Part shown: positions 7,129 to 18,143 of the stretch, piece by piece
Numbering within the stretch: position 1 is the first letter of the stretch
Layout of the letters: each line of letters starts with the position of its first letter
DNA from: Myxococcales bacterium
Lineage (GTDB): Bacteria > Myxococcota > B64-G9
DNA: 35,497 nucleotides
Direction: 5' to 3'
Assembly (NCBI GenBank): GCA_012798435.1
Contig: JAAZNF010000027.1
Location: 1 to 35,497 of the forward strand
Position numbers and translations under genes: made by a program
Notes under the pieces: model-generated
Database searches by the model: none
What the model was told of the DNA's origin: nothing
The model's input: the letters and a program-made list of their open reading frames with translations, nothing else

Positions 7129-9014
7129 GCGGCGCGCATCGAGCCACCGCTTGGCTGCTGGCCGGATGGATGCTGTTCTCCGGCGTGAGCGCCGCGCCGC
7201 TTGAGGAGATCCAGGCGCGCCTCTCCGAGGCCGAGACGCTGCTTGCGCAGTGGCAGTTCGAGCCGGCCCGCCGCATCGCCGAGCGGCTGTTCGCCGAGCA
7301 CCCCGATCTGCCGGCGGTGCAGTGGTTGGCCGGCTGGGTGAAGTTCCACTATTCCGAGCACGCCGCCGCGCTCGACCTCATGGAGCGCGCCGCGGCGGCG
7401 TTCGGCCCGGATTTCTCCGACCCGCGCCTCGAGCTGGTGCGGGCCAGCGCGCGCCTGAGCCGCGGCTGGATCTCGCAGCGGAGCCCGGACGGGCGGGTGA
7501 TGGTGTGGCATGCGCCGGGCGTGGACGAGGTGCTGGCTCCCGAGCTCTTCGACTGTGTGCGGCGCACCCTCGAGGTGGTGGGCGCCGACCTGGGGCACCA
7601 GGCCTCGACGCCGGTCCTGGTGGAGATCCTGCCCGACCGACAGGCTCTGGCGGACGCCACCGGCCTGCCGCTCTCGGACATCGAGGGCAGCGGCACCATC
7701 GCGGTGAGCAAGTACAACCGCCTGCTGATCACCTCGCCGCGCTCGACGTTGACCGGCTACTCCTGGGCCGACACCGTCTCCCACGAGCTGGTGCACCGCA
7801 TCGTCTCCGAGCGCACCTTCAATCGTACTCCCATCTGGTTGCACGAGGCATTGGCGCGCTTTCAGGACACCCGCTGGCGCGCCGGCGAGCCCTTGTACCG
7901 GGCGGGGCTCTCGCCGGCGGACGAATCGGCGCTGGCCGCGGCCCTGCGCCAGGAGCAACTCATCCCCTTCGAACGCATGCACCCCTCCATGGCCTTCCTG
8001 CCGACCCCCGAGGCGGCCCGGCTGGCCTTCGCCGAGGTGTACACCGTCACCCAGTTCTTGCTCGAACGCGGCGGGTACCCGGGCCTGCGGCGCCTGCTGG
8101 ACGAGATCGGGCGGGGCCGCTCCGACTGGGAAGGAATGCAGGCGGCTTTCGGGCTCGACGCGCAGAGCTTTCCGCGCGCCTGGCTGGAGTGGCTGAGGCG
8201 GCAGAAATTCGTCGAGCGCAGCGGCGAGGTCGCGCTCGAGACGGCTCGCTCGTCCGGCCCCGAGCGCCGCTTCGAAGGCGGGCCGCTGCTCGTGCGGGAC
8301 TTCTTCCACCTGGGGCAACTGCTCGACGCCCGGCAGCGGCCGCGGGCGGCGGCGGTGGAGTATCGCAAGGCCGCCGACCAGGCCGGGCCCCGCCACGCCG
8401 CGGCGGGGATGCTGCTCGAGAAGCTGGGCCGAGCGCTGGCGCGCATCGAGCGCGCCGACGAGGCGCAACGAGCGCTCGAGCACAGCCTCGAACGCGAGCC
8501 GCTGTCGGTCGAGGCGCGCCGCACCCTGGGGGAGATCCTGCTGCCGCGGGAACCCTACCTGGCCTGGCTGCACCTGCGCGAGGCCGCGCGCATCAACCCG
8601 CTCCACCCGGGCGTGGCGCGGGGGTTGCTGCGCGCCAGCGAGGCGCTGGCCCAGAACGACGACCGGCGCATGGACTGGAACGAGCTGCGCCTCCGCTACC
8701 GGCGCGCCCTGGCCCTGCTGGCCCGCGCGGGGATCGGCGAGGGGGACGCGGAGCGAGCGACGCCGGCGCCGGCGCAGGCCTCGGCCTTCTTGCGCATCAA
8801 CTCGGTCCCCTGGGCCGAGGTGTGGCTGGACTTTCGCGACACCGGCCTCACCACTCCGGTGCTGGAGCTGGCGGTGGCGCCGGGGCGGCATGTGGTGACC
8901 CTGGTGCCGGAGTGCGGGCCGCCCGAGGTGGTGATGGTGTCGCTTTCGGCCGGCGAGCGGGCGGTAATCGCGCGCGAGTTGTGTCGGGCCGAGGAGCGCG
9001 ACGGCGGCGAGTGA
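7125..9014 (+). CDS. Exported MA-family gluzincin metallopeptidase with TPR and PEGA-like domains
   Basis: A 629-residue exported protein. Residues 1-24 form a signal peptide ending GVSAA. A short helical repeat region (about 25-130) precedes a peptidase domain with the zinc motif HELVH at residues 220-224 and a second conserved element WLHEALARF whose Glu241 is the likely third zinc ligand, the arrangement of MA-like gluzincins. A helical, TPR-like region follows (about 385-530), and the C-terminal ~75 residues resemble a PEGA domain (FLRINSVPWAEVWLDF...APGRHVVTLV), usually a surface or envelope-binding module. All catalytic residues appear intact. Translationally coupled to the DUF4175 gene by an ATGA overlap, suggesting joint action in the periplasm. 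Substrate unknown. Confidence 0.82.
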   Translation: MSGAHRATAWLLAGWMLFSGVSAAPLEEIQARLSEAETLLAQWQFEPARRIAERLFAEHPDLPAVQWLAGWVKFHYSEHAAALDLMERAAAAFGPDFSDPRLELVRASARLSRGWISQRSPDGRVMVWHAPGVDEVLAPELFDCVRRTLEVVGADLGHQASTPVLVEILPDRQALADATGLPLSDIEGSGTIAVSKYNRLLITSPRSTLTGYSWADTVSHELVHRIVSERTFNRTPIWLHEALARFQDTRWRAGEPLYRAGLSPADESALAAALRQEQLIPFERMHPSMAFLPTPEAARLAFAEVYTVTQFLLERGGYPGLRRLLDEIGRGRSDWEGMQAAFGLDAQSFPRAWLEWLRRQKFVERSGEVALETARSSGPERRFEGGPLLVRDFFHLGQLLDARQRPRAAAVEYRKAADQAGPRHAAAGMLLEKLGRALARIERADEAQRALEHSLEREPLSVEARRTLGEILLPREPYLAWLHLREAARINPLHPGVARGLLRASEALAQNDDRRMDWNELRLRYRRALALLARAGIGEGDAERATPAPAQASAFLRINSVPWAEVWLDFRDTGLTTPVLELAVAPGRHVVTLVPECGPPEVVMVSLSAGERAVIARELCRAEERDGGE

Positions 9015-9037
9015 GCGGCGGCGTCCGCGTGGAAACC

Positions 9038-9066
9038 TTTACCGATCGCGCCGGCTCTGGTACACA
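9038..9066 (+). promoter_or_regulatory. Promoter of moxR-like gene with extended -10
   Basis: TTTACC (9038-9043), 17 bp, TACACA (9061-9066), preceded by TGG, the extended -10 context. Transcription would begin near 9073, after ATG 9066, which supports the downstream GTG 9087 with its AGGAGG Shine-Dalgarno sequence as the real start. Confidence 0.5.
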
Positions 9067-9086
9067 TGCCGGCCAGGAGGCGCACC

Positions 9087-10097
<1,011 letters not shown>

Positions 10098-10200
10098 ACA
10101 CGCCAGGACTCGTGGATTCCGTGGGCGTCCGCTGCCCGCGTGGGGCCCACCGGGTCAGCGCGGGCGGGCGGTCGTCGGTGCGGCCGGAGGTCGCGTCGGG

Positions 10201-11547
10201 ATGTCGCTGAGATCGACCGAACGCGTCGGACGCTGGAGGTGGGCGGTGGCGTGCCTGCTGTGGGCCGGGTGCGCCGGTTGCGCCGCAGACCGGGTCGCGC
10301 CCGTGCCGGTCGTGCCTGTGCCGATTGCGCCCGCGCCGGTCGTCCCGGCGCCGGAGCCCGTACCGGTCGCGCCCGCGCCGCCCAGCGAGGATGCGGCCAC
10401 CGCGCAAGTGAGCGAAGAGCCGGCCGAGGAGAGCTTTGTCCTGCCCGCTCGCGGCGTATGGGTGGCGCGCTGGGACCTGCGCTCGGCGGACGAGCTGGTC
10501 CGCATCCTGGAGGCCGCCGCCGCCGAGGGCTTCAACCAGATCTACCTCCAGGTGCGCGGTGAGGCCGATGCCTATTACCGCAGCACGCTGGAGCCGTGGG
10601 CCCAGCCGCTGACCGGCGTGCTCGGAAAGGATCCCGGCTGGGATCCGCTGGAGCTCGCCCTGCAGCACGCCCGCCGGCTGAACCTCGAACTCCACGCCTG
10701 GGTCAACGTGGCCTCCGCCTGGAAGGGCGCCATCCCGCCCGACCGCAGCCAGCCACGGCACATTTTGCTTTCGCACCCGGAGTGGCGCGTGGTGGACGCG
10801 CGGGGCAGGACAAGCAGCGACAGCCAGAGCGGGTACGTGTTCGCAAACCCCGGCCATCCCGGCTTCCAGGAGCACTTGCTGCGAGTGCTGCGAGAGCTTC
10901 TGGAGCGCTACCCGGTGGACGGGCTGCACCTGGACTACTGCCGCTTCCCGGCCCCGGACACCTCCTTCGACCGCGAGAGCAACCGGCGTTACGCCGCGGC
11001 GAAACGCGCCGATCCGGCGCTGGAGCGGGCCGCCTGGCAGCGCCAGGAGCTCACCGGCTTCGTCGCACGTATCCGTGAGATGGCGCGCGAGGTCCGGCCC
11101 GGCCTCGCTGTCTCCGCGGCGGTGACCGGCATCTACCGCGACCGTTTCGGCTGGGGGAACGTGGCCCAGGGGTTGACCGACTTTTTCCAGGACTCGTTCG
11201 CCTGGGCCGAGCGGGGCGCGGTGGATGCCCTGATCCCGATGATCTACTGGCCGCCGACGGAGCCGCCGGGAGGGTGGGCTGACTTCGCCACCCTGGTGGA
11301 GGAGTTCGCCCCGCTGGCCGGGAAGGTGCGCTTGCTGGCCGGCATCAATGTCGCCAGCGGCCCGCCCGCGGTGCTGCGCCGCGAGATCGAACTGGCCCGC
11401 CAGGCCGGCTACGCCGGGGTGGTGCTGTTCTCCTGGAGGGGCCTGGTGGAGCGCAACCTGCTCGGCCGCATCCGCGAGCTGTTCCTCAACGCGGCGCCGG
11501 CCGTCTCCGCGGCAGAGCCGCGCCAGCCAGTGCCAGACCAGAGATGA
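10201..11547 (+). CDS. GHL10-type glycoside hydrolase-like lipoprotein
   Basis: A 448-residue exported protein. The N-terminus (basic, then ACLLWAGCAGC) is a lipoprotein signal with two candidate lipobox cysteines. A linker at about residues 30-65 is almost entirely Pro/Val/Ala in PVPxxP-like repeats, a typical periplasm-spanning spacer. The remainder matches the glycosyl-hydrolase-like family 10 (DUF187) fold: RGVWVARWDL near residue 82, the strand/loop elements QIYLQVRGEADAYY, LHAWVNV, PVDGLHLDYCRFP, VSAAVTGIY and VDALIPMIYWP. Members such as E. coli DigH cleave denuded peptidoglycan glycan strands, so a cell-wall role is likely. GGAGGT lies 9 nt before ATG. Its last 62 nt overlap the convergent lnt gene. 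Confidence 0.82.
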   Translation: MSLRSTERVGRWRWAVACLLWAGCAGCAADRVAPVPVVPVPIAPAPVVPAPEPVPVAPAPPSEDAATAQVSEEPAEESFVLPARGVWVARWDLRSADELVRILEAAAAEGFNQIYLQVRGEADAYYRSTLEPWAQPLTGVLGKDPGWDPLELALQHARRLNLELHAWVNVASAWKGAIPPDRSQPRHILLSHPEWRVVDARGRTSSDSQSGYVFANPGHPGFQEHLLRVLRELLERYPVDGLHLDYCRFPAPDTSFDRESNRRYAAAKRADPALERAAWQRQELTGFVARIREMAREVRPGLAVSAAVTGIYRDRFGWGNVAQGLTDFFQDSFAWAERGAVDALIPMIYWPPTEPPGGWADFATLVEEFAPLAGKVRLLAGINVASGPPAVLRREIELARQAGYAGVVLFSWRGLVERNLLGRIRELFLNAAPAVSAAEPRQPVPDQR

Positions 11548-12898
11548 GCAGTACGGGCAGATCGCCCAGGTGGCTGTAGGGGCTGCCGCCGGGGTAGAGG
11601 GCCACGCCGCCCACCAGGAGCCCCGCTCCCTCGAACTCGGGGTCCATCCGTCCCACCACCCGGCCGCGGGAGTCCGCGATGACGCTGATGCCGTTGGAGG
11701 CGGCGCGCGCGATGGCGTAGCGGCTCTCGATGGCCCGGAAGATGGAGTTGTCAAGGTGGAAGCGTTTCACCGCGTGCCAGTCGTTGGTGGGCACCGCCAC
11801 GAGTTGGACGCCGTCCCGACCGAAGGCCCGTGACAGATCGGTGAAGTTGTCGTCCTGGCAGATCATCCCGCCGACGGGCACGTCTTGGATGCGCAGCGTG
11901 ACTCGCTGACCGTCTCCCGGTAGGTACGTCTCGATCATGGGGATGAGGTGGGTCTTGCGGTACTCGGCGATCCGCTCGCCCGAGGGCAGCGCCCACACCA
12001 GCCGGTTGTCGTTGTTCTCCCGGTCGAACAGGCCCACCGCCAGGGCGATACCGGTCGAACCCGCCAAGAGGTCGAGTCCGCCCAGGAAGGCCGCCTTGCG
12101 CGGCCCGTCCGCGAAGACGCTGGTCTCGGGGGCCACGACCAGTGCGGCACCGTCGGCGGCCGCTTGCGTGGCGTAGGGCAGGATGCGCTGTCGCAGGACC
12201 TTCAGCGGGTCTTGCCGGTCGGGTCGGGTGTCCGGGCTGTCGTCCCAGCCCATGACCGCGACCGTGAGGCGCCCGACGGGCGGCGTCCGCCAGGCCGCCA
12301 GGTTGTAGGCCGCCGCCGAGAGCAGCAGCGCGCCCAGGGCCGCCGCCTGCACCAGCGGCCGGCCGCGGCGCAGCCAGAGGTTGACGGCCAGGGCTTGGGT
12401 CGAGAGCAGCAAAAAGACCACGCCCAGCATTCCGGTGAGGGCCACGAACTGGACCGCTCCCGGCCAGTCGCTCCACACCCGCACGAAGTTCTGGGCCGTG
12501 CCCCACACCGGCACCAGGGTGCGGTTGAGCCACTCCGCCAACACCGCCGCCCCGCCGCAGGACAGGGCCCACAGCAGCGCGTTCCTCTGCCGGGCCCAGA
12601 AGATCCACAGCGAAAGCAGCGCCCAGAACGCCATGCCGTACCCGAAGAACGCGGCGCCGATGAGCCAGCCGAACTCGAGCTGCCACAGGACCGGGATGAG
12701 GTAGGCCGCGCCCAGCACCGCTCCCCCCAGCGCCGCGACCGCCAGGCCGCGGCAGAGGCGCGCCATGCCGAGCAGCCAGGGCAGGAAGGCGACCGCCTGG
12801 AGCCAGGCCAGGTGCAGCGGATGATCGGACAAGGCCATGAGCAAGCCCGAGAGCAGGGAGAGCGCAAGGTGTGTCCAGTTCGCGGGCGGCACGCGCAT
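11486..12898 (-). CDS. lnt: Apolipoprotein N-acyltransferase
   Basis: A 470-residue inner-membrane enzyme (476 if ATG 12916 is used). It transfers the third acyl chain to the N-terminal Cys of lipoproteins, the last step of lipoprotein maturation in diderms. About seven N-terminal hydrophobic segments (to residue ~195) precede a nitrilase-fold domain. The catalytic triad is visible: Glu258 in PETSVF, Lys315 in YRKTH and Cys347 in GGMICQDDNF. In well-studied Lnt the cysteine is followed by Tyr-Glu; here it is Gln-Asp, an unusual substitution. Another conserved region, NDWHAVKRFHLDNS...RAIESRYAIARAASNG, is present. ATG 12898 is chosen because the promoter places the transcript start there. A nitrilase-fold relative with another acyl acceptor cannot be excluded. 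Confidence 0.85.
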   Translation of the reverse strand: MRVPPANWTHLALSLLSGLLMALSDHPLHLAWLQAVAFLPWLLGMARLCRGLAVAALGGAVLGAAYLIPVLWQLEFGWLIGAAFFGYGMAFWALLSLWIFWARQRNALLWALSCGGAAVLAEWLNRTLVPVWGTAQNFVRVWSDWPGAVQFVALTGMLGVVFLLLSTQALAVNLWLRRGRPLVQAAALGALLLSAAAYNLAAWRTPPVGRLTVAVMGWDDSPDTRPDRQDPLKVLRQRILPYATQAAADGAALVVAPETSVFADGPRKAAFLGGLDLLAGSTGIALAVGLFDRENNDNRLVWALPSGERIAEYRKTHLIPMIETYLPGDGQRVTLRIQDVPVGGMICQDDNFTDLSRAFGRDGVQLVAVPTNDWHAVKRFHLDNSIFRAIESRYAIARAASNGISVIADSRGRVVGRMDPEFEGAGLLVGGVALYPGGSPYSHLGDLPVLLISGLALAGAALPRRRPAPR

Positions 12899-12906
12899 TG
12901 GGGGGA

Positions 12907-12935
12907 GGCCTACCATGTGACAGCAGGGCCGTCAA
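12907..12935 (-). promoter_or_regulatory. Promoter of lnt, leaderless geometry
   Basis: Minus-strand TTGACG (12935-12930), 17 bp ending TGG, then TAGGCC (12912-12907), a weak -10. The start would fall near 12900, right at ATG 12898, while ATG 12916 lies within the promoter spacer. No Shine-Dalgarno sequence precedes ATG 12898. Confidence 0.4.
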
Positions 12936-12997
12936 TCGGAGGGACTCGTTCGCGTTTTTCCGGGATCAAAAACCGTGGGGAATCCTGCGGACTTTGC

Positions 12998-13026
12998 TTG
13001 ACAAAGGAGGTGGCATCGGAAACACT
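12998..13026 (+). promoter_or_regulatory. Promoter of the small protein/rluD operon
   Basis: TTGACA (12998-13003), 17 bp, AACACT (13021-13026). The start near 13033 gives a leader of about 40 nt that contains GGAGG at 13058-13062 before ATG 13074. Confidence 0.45.
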
Positions 13027-13073
13027 TGCCACCGGGGAGCAAGCGAAAGCGTTCCTCGGAGGTGGTCGGAGCC

Positions 13074-13346
13074 ATGCCCCATCCGCAGATCGTGACGCCG
13101 GAGGCGGCGATTCGGCTCGCCCGTGCCATCGCCTCCGATCTCAGCCTGTACAACGAGGCCAAGATCATCGAGGGTATCCAGAACGACACCCTGTTCGACG
13201 TGCTGCGCGACGAGATCGAGGAAGGCCGCGAGTTGTACCGCAGCCGGGTGAGCCCGGAGATCTTCAACTCCACCAACTTCTATGACCGGGCCATCGTGGA
13301 CATCATCCTCAAGTCCAAGGCCCACATCAAATCCAAGATCTGGTGA
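13074..13346 (+). CDS. Small conserved-looking protein coupled to rluD
   Basis: A 90-residue acidic, cytoplasmic, mainly helical protein with no signal peptide or membrane segment. It starts MPHPQIVTPEAAIRLARAIA, carries EGIQNDTLFDVLRDEIEEGRELYRSRV and ends FYDRAIVDIILKSKAHIKSKIW. The even spread of charged and hydrophobic residues and the coupled stop/start (GTGA overlap with rluD) argue that it is real. I recall similar small proteins of unknown function in delta-type genomes, but cannot name a family. Upstream promoter and GGAGG support the ATG. Confidence 0.75.
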   Translation: MPHPQIVTPEAAIRLARAIASDLSLYNEAKIIEGIQNDTLFDVLRDEIEEGRELYRSRVSPEIFNSTNFYDRAIVDIILKSKAHIKSKIW

Positions 13347-14326
13347 GCCTCTCTCCTTCCGGCGGCGCCGTTCTGCACATCGTGGTGGACGCCGAGAGCG
13401 ACGGCCAGCGCCTGGACGTGTTCTTGGCGCGGGCCCGGCCGGGCGCTTCCCGCGCCCGTCTGCAGAAGCTCATCGCGGCGGGGTGCGTGTGGGTCGAGGG
13501 CGTGTCGGCCCGGCCCTCGCGGCGGGTGCGCGCCGGCGAGCGGGTGAGCCTGCAGGAGCCGCCGCCGGAGCCATGCCAGGCCGAACCCGAGGATATCCCG
13601 CTGCGAATCCTGTACGAGGACACCGACCTTTTGGTGCTGGACAAGCCGGCCGGGCTGGTGGTGCACCCGGCCGCGGGCAACCCGGCCGGCACCCTGGTGA
13701 ACGCCCTGCTGCACCACTGCGAGGACCTGTCCGGCATCGGCGGGGTGTTGCGGCCGGGCATCGTGCACCGGCTGGACCGCGACACCTCGGGGGTGATGCT
13801 GGTGGCGAAGAACGACGCCAGCCACCGCCTCCTGGCGGCCCAGTTCCACGAGCGGCGGGTGGAGAAGACCTACCGCGCCTTCGCCTGCGCCCGGCCCGGC
13901 GCGCGCCCGCTGCCGCCGGAGGGGCGCTTCGAGACCCGCTACGGGCGGCACCCGGTGGAGCGCAAGCGATTCTCCTCGCGCGTGGCGGCGGGCAAGCCGG
14001 CGCTCACCGAGTACCGGGTGGAGCGGGTCTTCGAGACCGACGATTGGCTGGCGCTGGAGGTGCGCGTCCACCCGCGCACCGGGCGCACCCACCAGATCCG
14101 GGTGCACCTGGCCGACGCCGGTTACCCCATCCTGGGCGACCGGATGTACGCCGGCCGGCGGGGGCGCAACCTGCCCCGCGAGCTGTGGCCGGCGCGCCAG
14201 GCGCTGCACGCGGAGCGGATCGCCTTCTGCCACCCGCGCACGGGCGAACCCATGGCCTTCGCCGCGCCGCTGCCGGCGGACCTGGCCGCGCTGCGCGCAT
14301 CCCTGGAAAGGCTCTCGCGAGGTTGA
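13343..14326 (+). CDS. rluD: 23S rRNA pseudouridine synthase RluD-like
   Basis: A 327-residue RluA-family enzyme that isomerises uridines in large-subunit rRNA. Residues ~15-75 form an S4 RNA-binding domain (RLDVFLARARP...SRARLQKLIAAGCVWVEG). The catalytic domain has the signature HRLDRDTSGVMLVAKN with Asp145 as catalytic residue, plus EKTYRAF and the C-terminal RTHQIRVHLADAGYPILGD. The S4-containing layout and length match RluD (which acts on helix 69) rather than RluA. The start is GTG 13343, overlapping the preceding stop by 4 nt. The stop TGA lies inside the -35 box of the xerC promoter. Confidence 0.9.
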   Translation: MSLSPSGGAVLHIVVDAESDGQRLDVFLARARPGASRARLQKLIAAGCVWVEGVSARPSRRVRAGERVSLQEPPPEPCQAEPEDIPLRILYEDTDLLVLDKPAGLVVHPAAGNPAGTLVNALLHHCEDLSGIGGVLRPGIVHRLDRDTSGVMLVAKNDASHRLLAAQFHERRVEKTYRAFACARPGARPLPPEGRFETRYGRHPVERKRFSSRVAAGKPALTEYRVERVFETDDWLALEVRVHPRTGRTHQIRVHLADAGYPILGDRMYAGRRGRNLPRELWPARQALHAERIAFCHPRTGEPMAFAAPLPADLAALRASLERLSRG

Positions 14327-14351
14327 CAGACGCGGGATTCGGCCCAATCCT
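14323..14351 (+). promoter_or_regulatory. Promoter of xerC-hslVU, leaderless geometry
   Basis: TTGACA (14323-14328) overlapping the rluD stop, 17 bp, AATCCT (14346-14351), then only six bases to ATG 14358. No Shine-Dalgarno sequence precedes the ATG. The -10 is weak (three of six consensus bases). Confidence 0.45.
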
Positions 14352-14357
14352 TTCGGC

Positions 14358-15290
14358 ATGTCCCTCCATCCCGAGCACCCGCGCATCCTCGAGTACCTCG
14401 ACGTGTTGCGCTCGCAGCGGCGCCTGGCGCAGAACACGCTCGACGCCTACGCCGGGGACCTGGCCCAGCTCGAGCAGTTTTTACGGCCGCGCGGGGTCAC
14501 CATCCTCGAGGCGACTCCGGTGTTGCTGCGCAGCTTCCTGGCTGTGCGCCACGAGTCGCTGTCGCCGCGCTCGGTCTCGCGCAAGCTGGCCGCCATACGG
14601 GGGTTCTTCCGCTACGCTCGGAAGCGGGGCTGGATCCCCGAGAGCCCGGCCGCCCGGCTGCGCTCGCCGCGCCTGCCGAAGAAGCTCCCGCGTTTTCTCG
14701 ACCGGGACGAAGTGGAGGCGTTGCTCAACGCCCGCGAGAAGGGCGATCTGGCCCTGCGCGACGCGGCGCTGCTCGAGGTGCTGTATGGCGCCGGCCTGCG
14801 CGTGTCCGAGCTGGTGGGCCTGAACCTGGCCGACGTGGACCTCGCCAACCGGTCCCTGCGGGTGCGCGGCAAGGGCGGCAAGGAGCGGCTGGTGCCCATC
14901 GGCCAGCCGGCGGCCGCGGCGGTGCGGGCCTACCTGCCGGCGCGTGAGCGGCTGGTGAGCGCGGCCCGGCGGCCGGAGGCCGAGGCGCTCTTTCTGCACT
15001 ACCGCGGCGCCCGGCTCTCGGCGCGCTCGGTGCGCCGGCTGCTGCACCGGGCGGTGCTGCGGGCGGGGCTCTCCCGCGATGCCCATCCCCACGCGCTGCG
15101 GCACTCGTTTGCCACCCACCTCTTGCAGGGCGGCGCGGATCTGCGCAGCATCCAGGAGCTTTTGGGCCACGCCTCGCTCTCCACCACCCAGACCTACACC
15201 CACGTGGACCTGGAGCGCCTGCTGGAGGTATACGACCGGGCCCATCCCCGCGCCCGCCGCAAGACCGGGCCTCGCAAGGAGGAAGCATGA
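14358..15290 (+). CDS. xerC: Tyrosine recombinase XerC/D
   Basis: A 310-residue site-specific recombinase expected to resolve chromosome dimers at a dif site with a partner Xer protein. The N-terminal SAM-like core-binding domain spans about residues 5-95 ([22 protein letters not shown]). All catalytic residues are visible: Arg148 (GAGLRVSEL), Lys172 ([11 protein letters not shown]), His245 and Arg248 ([14 protein letters not shown]), His271 ([11 protein letters not shown]) and the nucleophile Tyr280 (TQTYTHVD), the same spacing as E. coli XerD within one residue. Position directly before hslVU resembles the codV-clpQ-clpY operon of Bacillus and similar operons in delta-type genomes, which suggests the housekeeping XerC rather than a phage integrase. 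Confidence 0.93.
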   Translation: MSLHPEHPRILEYLDVLRSQRRLAQNTLDAYAGDLAQLEQFLRPRGVTILEATPVLLRSFLAVRHESLSPRSVSRKLAAIRGFFRYARKRGWIPESPAARLRSPRLPKKLPRFLDRDEVEALLNAREKGDLALRDAALLEVLYGAGLRVSELVGLNLADVDLANRSLRVRGKGGKERLVPIGQPAAAAVRAYLPARERLVSAARRPEAEALFLHYRGARLSARSVRRLLHRAVLRAGLSRDAHPHALRHSFATHLLQGGADLRSIQELLGHASLSTTQTYTHVDLERLLEVYDRAHPRARRKTGPRKEEA

Positions 15291-15846
15291 ACATGCGCAT
15301 TCGTTCCACCACCATCCTGGCCGTGCGCCGCGACGACCTGGTGGTCATGGCCGGAGACGGCCAGGTGACGCTGGATCGCACCGTGCTCAAGCACGGGGCG
15401 CGCAAGGTGCGCACCCTGCTGGAGGGCCGGGTGCTGGCCGGGTTCGCCGGCTCCACCGCGGACGCCATGACCCTGTTCGAGCGCTTCGAAGGCCGCCTCA
15501 AGGAGCAGAACGGCAGCCTGGTGCGGGCGGCGGTGGAGATGGCCAAAGAGTGGCGCACCGACCGCGTGCTGCGCCGGCTGGAGGCGCTGCTGCTGGTGGC
15601 CGACCGCGAGAAGATCCTGCTCCTGTCCGGCAATGGCGACGTGATCGAGCCCGATCAACCGGTGATGGCCATCGGCTCGGGCGGTCCCTACGCGCTGGCG
15701 GCGGCGCGGGCGCTGCTGGCCCACAGCGCCCTGCCCGCCGAGACCATCGCCAAGGAGGCCATGGCCATCGCCGCGGACATCTGCGTCTTCACCAACCACG
15801 AGGTCTACCTCGAGAAGCTGCCGGGCTCGCCCGGCGGGAGCGCCGC

Positions 15847-15850
<4 letters not shown>
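15287..15850 (+). CDS. hslV: HslV peptidase subunit of the HslUV protease
   Basis: A 187-residue N-terminal-nucleophile peptidase that forms the proteolytic double ring used with HslU to degrade misfolded cytoplasmic proteins. STTILAVRR near the N-terminus contains the catalytic Thr (residue 8 by alignment with MTTIVSVRR of E. coli), so a seven-residue leader (MNMRIRS) must be removed rather than Met alone. Other family blocks: [55 protein letters not shown]. Starts in an ATGA overlap with xerC, with GGAGGA five to six bases before it; stops in an ATGA overlap with hslU. Confidence 0.95.
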
Positions 15851-17256
<1,406 letters not shown>

Positions 17257-17399
17257 GCGGCAAGAAAAGCCAAGGTGGTTTTTTTTAAACGCCCGGCGAG
17301 GCGCCGATCGGCCCCGGCCTGGATATCGTACGCGAACGCGCTGGCTCGTATGGCCCCGCGTTCGCGCGGCAGGGCGATCCGGCAGACCCCCAGCCGTGC
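17257..17399. other. Spacer between convergent hslU and ZIP genes
   Basis: 143 bp with no gene. It holds an eight-base T run after hslU (17279-17286) that is not preceded by a good hairpin, and a 10-bp inverted repeat described separately. It may act as a transcription stop for both flanking genes. Confidence 0.4.
17331..17366. repeat. 10-bp inverted repeat between hslU and the ZIP gene
   Basis: CGCGAACGCG (17331-17340) and its exact complement CGCGTTCGCG (17357-17366) flank a 16-base loop. As RNA it would fold on either strand, so it may act as a bidirectional terminator, though no U-tract follows. The CGCGAACG core is shared with other intergenic repeats in this window. Confidence 0.5.
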
Positions 17400-18143
17400 T
17401 CAGTGCGCGTGCGACATGAGCGCCACCACGCCCACACCCAGCCCCAGCAACAGAAAGTCGAGCAGCGCCAGCGGCAGCGTGGTGCGGCCGCGCTGGGCCG
17501 GGACCAGATCGGCCAGGGCCACGTACAGGAAGCCGGCGGCGGCCACCGTGATGAGGTAGGGCAGCACGCCCTGCATCTCGGAGAGCAAGAAGTACCCCAG
17601 CAGCGCCCCCGCCACCGAGGTCAGGCTGGTCAGCGCGTTGAGCAGCAGGGCGCGGCGCCGGCTGTTGCCGGCGTGCAGGTACACCAGGAACTCCCCCACC
17701 TCCTGCGGCACCTCGTGGGCGATGGCGGACAAGGCCACCGTGAGCCCCAGCGGCAGCGAGGTCAGGAAGGCCCCGGCGATGACCACCCCGTCCACGAAGT
17801 TGTGGAAGGCGTCCCCCAGCAGCAAGAGCGGCCCGGAGCTGGCGTGGACATCGCACTCGCCGCCGTGACGGTGGCAGTGGCGCCACACCAGCAGCTTCTC
17901 CAGCACGAAGAAGCCGATCAGGCCCAGCAGCAGCACCAGCGCCAGTGTGCCGCCGGGCACCTCCTCGGCGGCGTGGGGGATCATCCCCAAGAGCGCCGCC
18001 CCCAGCAGGGCGCCGGTGGAGAAGCTCACCAGCCGCGGCAGCAGCCGCTCCATGCGGGGCGCGGGGATCCACAACACCGCCGCCGCCAGCAGCACCGACA
18101 ACACCCCGCCGGCCAGCGAGGCCAGAAGGACGATCCATAGCAT
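17400..18143 (-). CDS. ZIP-family metal transporter
   Basis: A 247-residue polytopic membrane protein that would bring divalent metal (typically zinc) into the cytoplasm. About eight hydrophobic segments are visible. The metal-site motifs of ZIP helices IV and V are intact: HNFVDG (in GDAFHNFVDGVVIAGAFL) and HEVPQE (in AIAHEVPQEVGEFLVYL). A His/Cys-rich cytoplasmic loop, WRHCHRHGGECDVHASS, precedes helix IV and could bind metal. ATG 18143 has GGAGG eight bases before it; GTG 18158, five codons earlier (VEARQ), has AAGGAG seven bases before it and is equally possible. Upstream AUGs would read through the murI promoter and are less likely. Expressed alone. Confidence 0.88.
   Translation of the reverse strand: MLWIVLLASLAGGVLSVLLAAAVLWIPAPRMERLLPRLVSFSTGALLGAALLGMIPHAAEEVPGGTLALVLLLGLIGFFVLEKLLVWRHCHRHGGECDVHASSGPLLLLGDAFHNFVDGVVIAGAFLTSLPLGLTVALSAIAHEVPQEVGEFLVYLHAGNSRRRALLLNALTSLTSVAGALLGYFLLSEMQGVLPYLITVAAAGFLYVALADLVPAQRGRTTLPLALLDFLLLGLGVGVVALMSHAH

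Noticed and set aside
10140-10150. GTGGGGCCCAC palindrome between moxR and the GHL10 gene
   Set aside because: Short and GC-only in GC-rich DNA, with no T tract; not enough to call a terminator or operator.
17279-17286. T run after hslU as an intrinsic terminator
   Set aside because: No stable GC-rich hairpin ends directly before it; the small CGGCG/CGCCG stem is on its far side.
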